From Deltaproteobacteria bacterium (lineage in GTDB: Bacteria > Desulfobacterota_B > Binatia > UBA9968), in contig JACZQL010000057.1 in assembly GCA_022545745.1 (NCBI GenBank), positions 1-7,125 of the forward strand: a stretch of 7,125 nt of DNA, written 5' to 3'. The notes below the pieces were generated by a model. The model saw only the letters and a list, made by a program, of their open reading frames with translations. It searched no databases and was not told the DNA's origin. This document shows, in pieces, positions 5,853-7,125 of the stretch. The position numbers were made by a program, and so were the translations under genes. Positions within the stretch are counted from its first letter, which is position 1. Each line of letters opens with the position of its first letter.

Positions 5853-6419
5853 TTGGCTAGTCCTTTGCCTAAAAACCTGAACAAGAACATTGCCATTACT
5901 GGTTTTATGGCCGTTGGTAAGAGCGTGGTAGGCCAGAGGCTGGCCCAAAGGCTAAGGCGGCCCTTTGTGGATCTGGATCATGCCATTGAAGATCGCGAGG
6001 GAAGCAGGGTGGAGGATATTTTTAGACTTAAGGGAGAGGCCTACTTTCGTAATCTGGAGAAGGAGACTTTGCAAGAGGTGCTGAACCAGGACGGGCAGGT
6101 GATTGCCACCGGAGGGGGCACTGTTACGGATGAAGAGAACCTGCAATTACTCAAATCGAAAAGCGTGCTGGTTTGTCTGACCGCCTCGCCCGGGAAATTG
6201 CTTCGACGATCAGGGCCCGAGAATCATCGCCCCCTGTTAAAAGGAAACGATCGATTGCAACGGATCGAGGAGCTTTTGAGACATCGGGAAGAGGTCTATC
6301 GCCAGGCCCATATCAGTGTCGACACGGAACACCTCCCGGTAGCCAAGGTGGTCGATGAGATTATAAAGGCAATAGACCAGCTGGCAGCTGGCAGTGAGCA
6401 GCGGGCAGCAAAGCGCTAA
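5853..6419 (+). CDS. aroK: Shikimate kinase
   Basis: This encodes 188 residues. It phosphorylates shikimate at the 3-hydroxyl with ATP, step five of the shikimate pathway, in the cytoplasm. The P-loop is GFMAVGKS (17-24). The shikimate-binding DLD (40-42) follows, then EAYFRNLE (62-69) with the substrate-binding Arg, the ATGGGT glycine motif (85-90), the lid with NHRPLL (124-129), and REEVYRQAH (145-153) with the adenine-contact Arg. All expected residues are present. No ATG precedes the P-loop region: the first usable codon is TTG 5853, with TTG 5865 as alternative and only a weak purine-rich site (5832-5840) upstream, so the exact start is uncertain. An in-frame stop at 5775 limits the upstream extent. 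The last dozen or so residues (QLAAGSEQRAAKR region) lie beyond the usual family end and are encoded by the heptamer array starting at 6378. The gene is downstream of aroC and functionally linked to it. Confidence 0.93.
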   Translation: MASPLPKNLNKNIAITGFMAVGKSVVGQRLAQRLRRPFVDLDHAIEDREGSRVEDIFRLKGEAYFRNLEKETLQEVLNQDGQVIATGGGTVTDEENLQLLKSKSVLVCLTASPGKLLRRSGPENHRPLLKGNDRLQRIEELLRHREEVYRQAHISVDTEHLPVAKVVDEIIKAIDQLAAGSEQRAAKR

Positions 6420-6739
6420 GCGCGAGGCGCAAAGCCTCTAATTAGTGACGAGTAACGAGGACTGAGTGCTGAGCGAGCAGCGTAAAGAGACAACAGACTA
6501 CGGACAACGGACTACAGACTCCCGGTCGTCAGTCCGTAGATCCAAGTCAGAGGTCAGTAGTCGGTAGTCAGTGGTCTGTATCCTATCCTAGCTCATTGCT
6601 GCCATCTGTATACTGCCTACTGTCTTGCTGCTCCCTTTCTGGGGCTGATAGCTGAAAGCTGACGGCTGATAGCCTATTTTGCTTAACACTTAACACTGGC
6701 TTCGCTGTTTTCTGCGAGCTGCTCACTGCCATCTGCCTA
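6378..6739. repeat. degenerate 7-bp tandem repeat array forming a large imperfect inverted repeat
   Basis: Nearly the whole stretch between the convergent aroK and metS genes shows 7-base periodicity in several phased blocks: CAGCTGG/CAGTGAG/CAGCGGG units (6378-6412), GCGCNAA-like (6413-6433), GTGACGA/GTAACGA/GTGCTGA (6445-6479), ACRGACT (6493-6520), AGGTCAG/TAGTCGG/TAGTCAG (6551-6578), TGCCATC/TGTATAC/TGCCTAC (6600-6627), CTGANRG (6645-6672), CTTAACA twice (6682-6695) and CTGCTCA/CTGCCAT/CTGCCTA (6712-6739). Right-side units are complements of left-side ones. For example, 6383-6401 matches the reverse complement of 6719-6737 at 18 of 19 bases, centred near 6560. No gene or uniform repeat-spacer pattern exists here. 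The array runs through the aroK stop and ends exactly at the metS stop. Confidence 0.8.
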
Positions 6740-6868
6740 CTAGCTTGATTCAATTTCATCACGGGATTTTTCTCTTTCCCTGCGTAGCGCAATGACGAGC
6801 ATGAGGATGAGACCTCCCCACACGATGGTCAGCACAAGTAGCATCACCACAAGGCTGCTTGAACTCAT
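6740..6868 (-). CDS. metS: MetS-like small subunit of an NSS-family transporter
   Basis: This encodes 42 residues: a short Ser-rich N-terminus, one transmembrane helix (about 6-28, containing LTIVWGGLILMLVIAL) and a charged C-terminus RREREKSRDE. The helix with a central VWGG and basic flank is typical of the small subunits that accompany NSS-family methionine/alanine importers. The start is chosen at ATG 6868: GGAGGAG lies just upstream (6877-6871) and the ATG overlaps the transporter stop in an ATGA arrangement, indicating translational coupling. A longer frame from further upstream would only overlap the transporter gene. The family assignment rests on size, topology and context. The stop codon abuts the heptamer array. 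Confidence 0.8.
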   Translation of the reverse strand: MSSSSLVVMLLVLTIVWGGLILMLVIALRREREKSRDEIESS

Positions 6869-7125
6869 GGCTCCTCCAGCGTTCGATGGGCCATCCAGCG
6901 ATTTAGCCATACAAAGATAAGCAGCACAACTCCCCACTGAAACAGACAGGTTCCCACTGACTCCACCTTGAGCGGGTTCCACCAACCCTCGGGGTCAGCA
7001 CGAATGACAACCCAAAACCACCAACCGATCAGTGTAACCACTTCCACCGGGATGCAAACCTTGACCATAAGATCGTACCACCTTCCCACCCGGACATCGG
7101 TTCCCTCCGAATTAATATAGATTTC
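6865..7125 (-). CDS. NSS-family sodium-dependent transporter, C-terminal end (partial)
   Basis: The frame is open to the window edge and gives the last 86 residues. It contains a membrane helix after RVGRWYDLMVKVCIPVEVV (about 18-40), a loop EGWWNPLKVESVG and a second helix (about 56-75), then a basic end NRWMAHRTLEEP. The pattern of a Trp-rich 'WWNP' loop between two C-terminal helices, with IPVEVV in the first, is typical of bacterial sodium:neurotransmitter symporters, which import amino acids or related solutes with sodium ions across the inner membrane. The substrate cannot be told from this fragment; the MetS-like gene downstream suggests an amino acid such as methionine or alanine. A GTG at 7087-7089 falls inside the protein and is not the start. 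The rest of the gene lies beyond the right edge. Confidence 0.85.
   Translation of the reverse strand, partial: EIYINSEGTDVRVGRWYDLMVKVCIPVEVVTLIGWWFWVVIRADPEGWWNPLKVESVGTCLFQWGVVLLIFVWLNRWMAHRTLEEP

Noticed and set aside
6378..6739. CRISPR array
   Set aside because: Units are 7 bp and degenerate, without constant direct repeats or unique spacers of 25-40 bp, and no cas gene is present.
6583..6792. 69-codon minus-strand frame across the repeat array
   Set aside because: Its sequence is mostly translated heptamer repeat, and it overlaps the better supported metS-like gene in another frame.

Overview
The window looks like bacterial chromosome from a Gram-negative-type (two-membrane) organism of moderate GC content. 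The grounds are an ExbB/ExbD ion channel pair, several cleavable signal peptides and purely bacterial gene organisation. No rRNA, tRNA or phylogenetic marker allows a confident lineage. The style (short heptamer-like intergenic arrays, shikimate genes beside Tol/Exb-type genes) would fit an environmental lineage such as NC10, Nitrospirota or a deltaproteobacterial relative, but that is a guess.

Layout. Minus strand, 1-1730: two genes for exported proteins that share an N-terminal domain, here called the 'LKNGR' domain. The upstream one (1730-1005) continues into a coiled-coil tail. The downstream one (705 to beyond base 1) reads without a stop into a piece that looks like the signature-motif half of a MalK-type ABC ATPase. 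Plus strand, 1878-4361: a tight three-gene operon for a secreted von Willebrand factor A (vWA) protein, an ExbB/TolQ/MotA-family channel subunit and an ExbD/TolR-family partner. Plus strand, 4492-6419: chorismate synthase (aroC) and shikimate kinase (aroK), separated by 164 bases holding a strong inverted repeat. Minus strand, 7125-6740: the C-terminal end of an NSS-family sodium symporter and, overlapping it by four bases, a 42-residue MetS-like small subunit.

Between the convergent stop codons of aroK and metS lies a 360-base array of degenerate 7-bp units. Units read in one sense on the left and in the complementary sense on the right, so the array is a large imperfect inverted repeat centred near 6560. 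It runs into the last codons of aroK.

Functional reading. aroK and aroC supply steps 5 and 7 of the shikimate pathway to chorismate. The vWA-ExbB-ExbD operon suggests a proton- or sodium-motive-force-driven envelope machine whose periplasmic partner is a metal-ion-dependent vWA protein rather than a recognisable TonB, TolA or OmpA-domain protein. The divergently encoded LKNGR proteins are also predicted to be extracytoplasmic and may belong to the same apparatus; that link rests on proximity only. This cluster, the LKNGR/ABC chimera and the heptamer array are the items most worth a second look.
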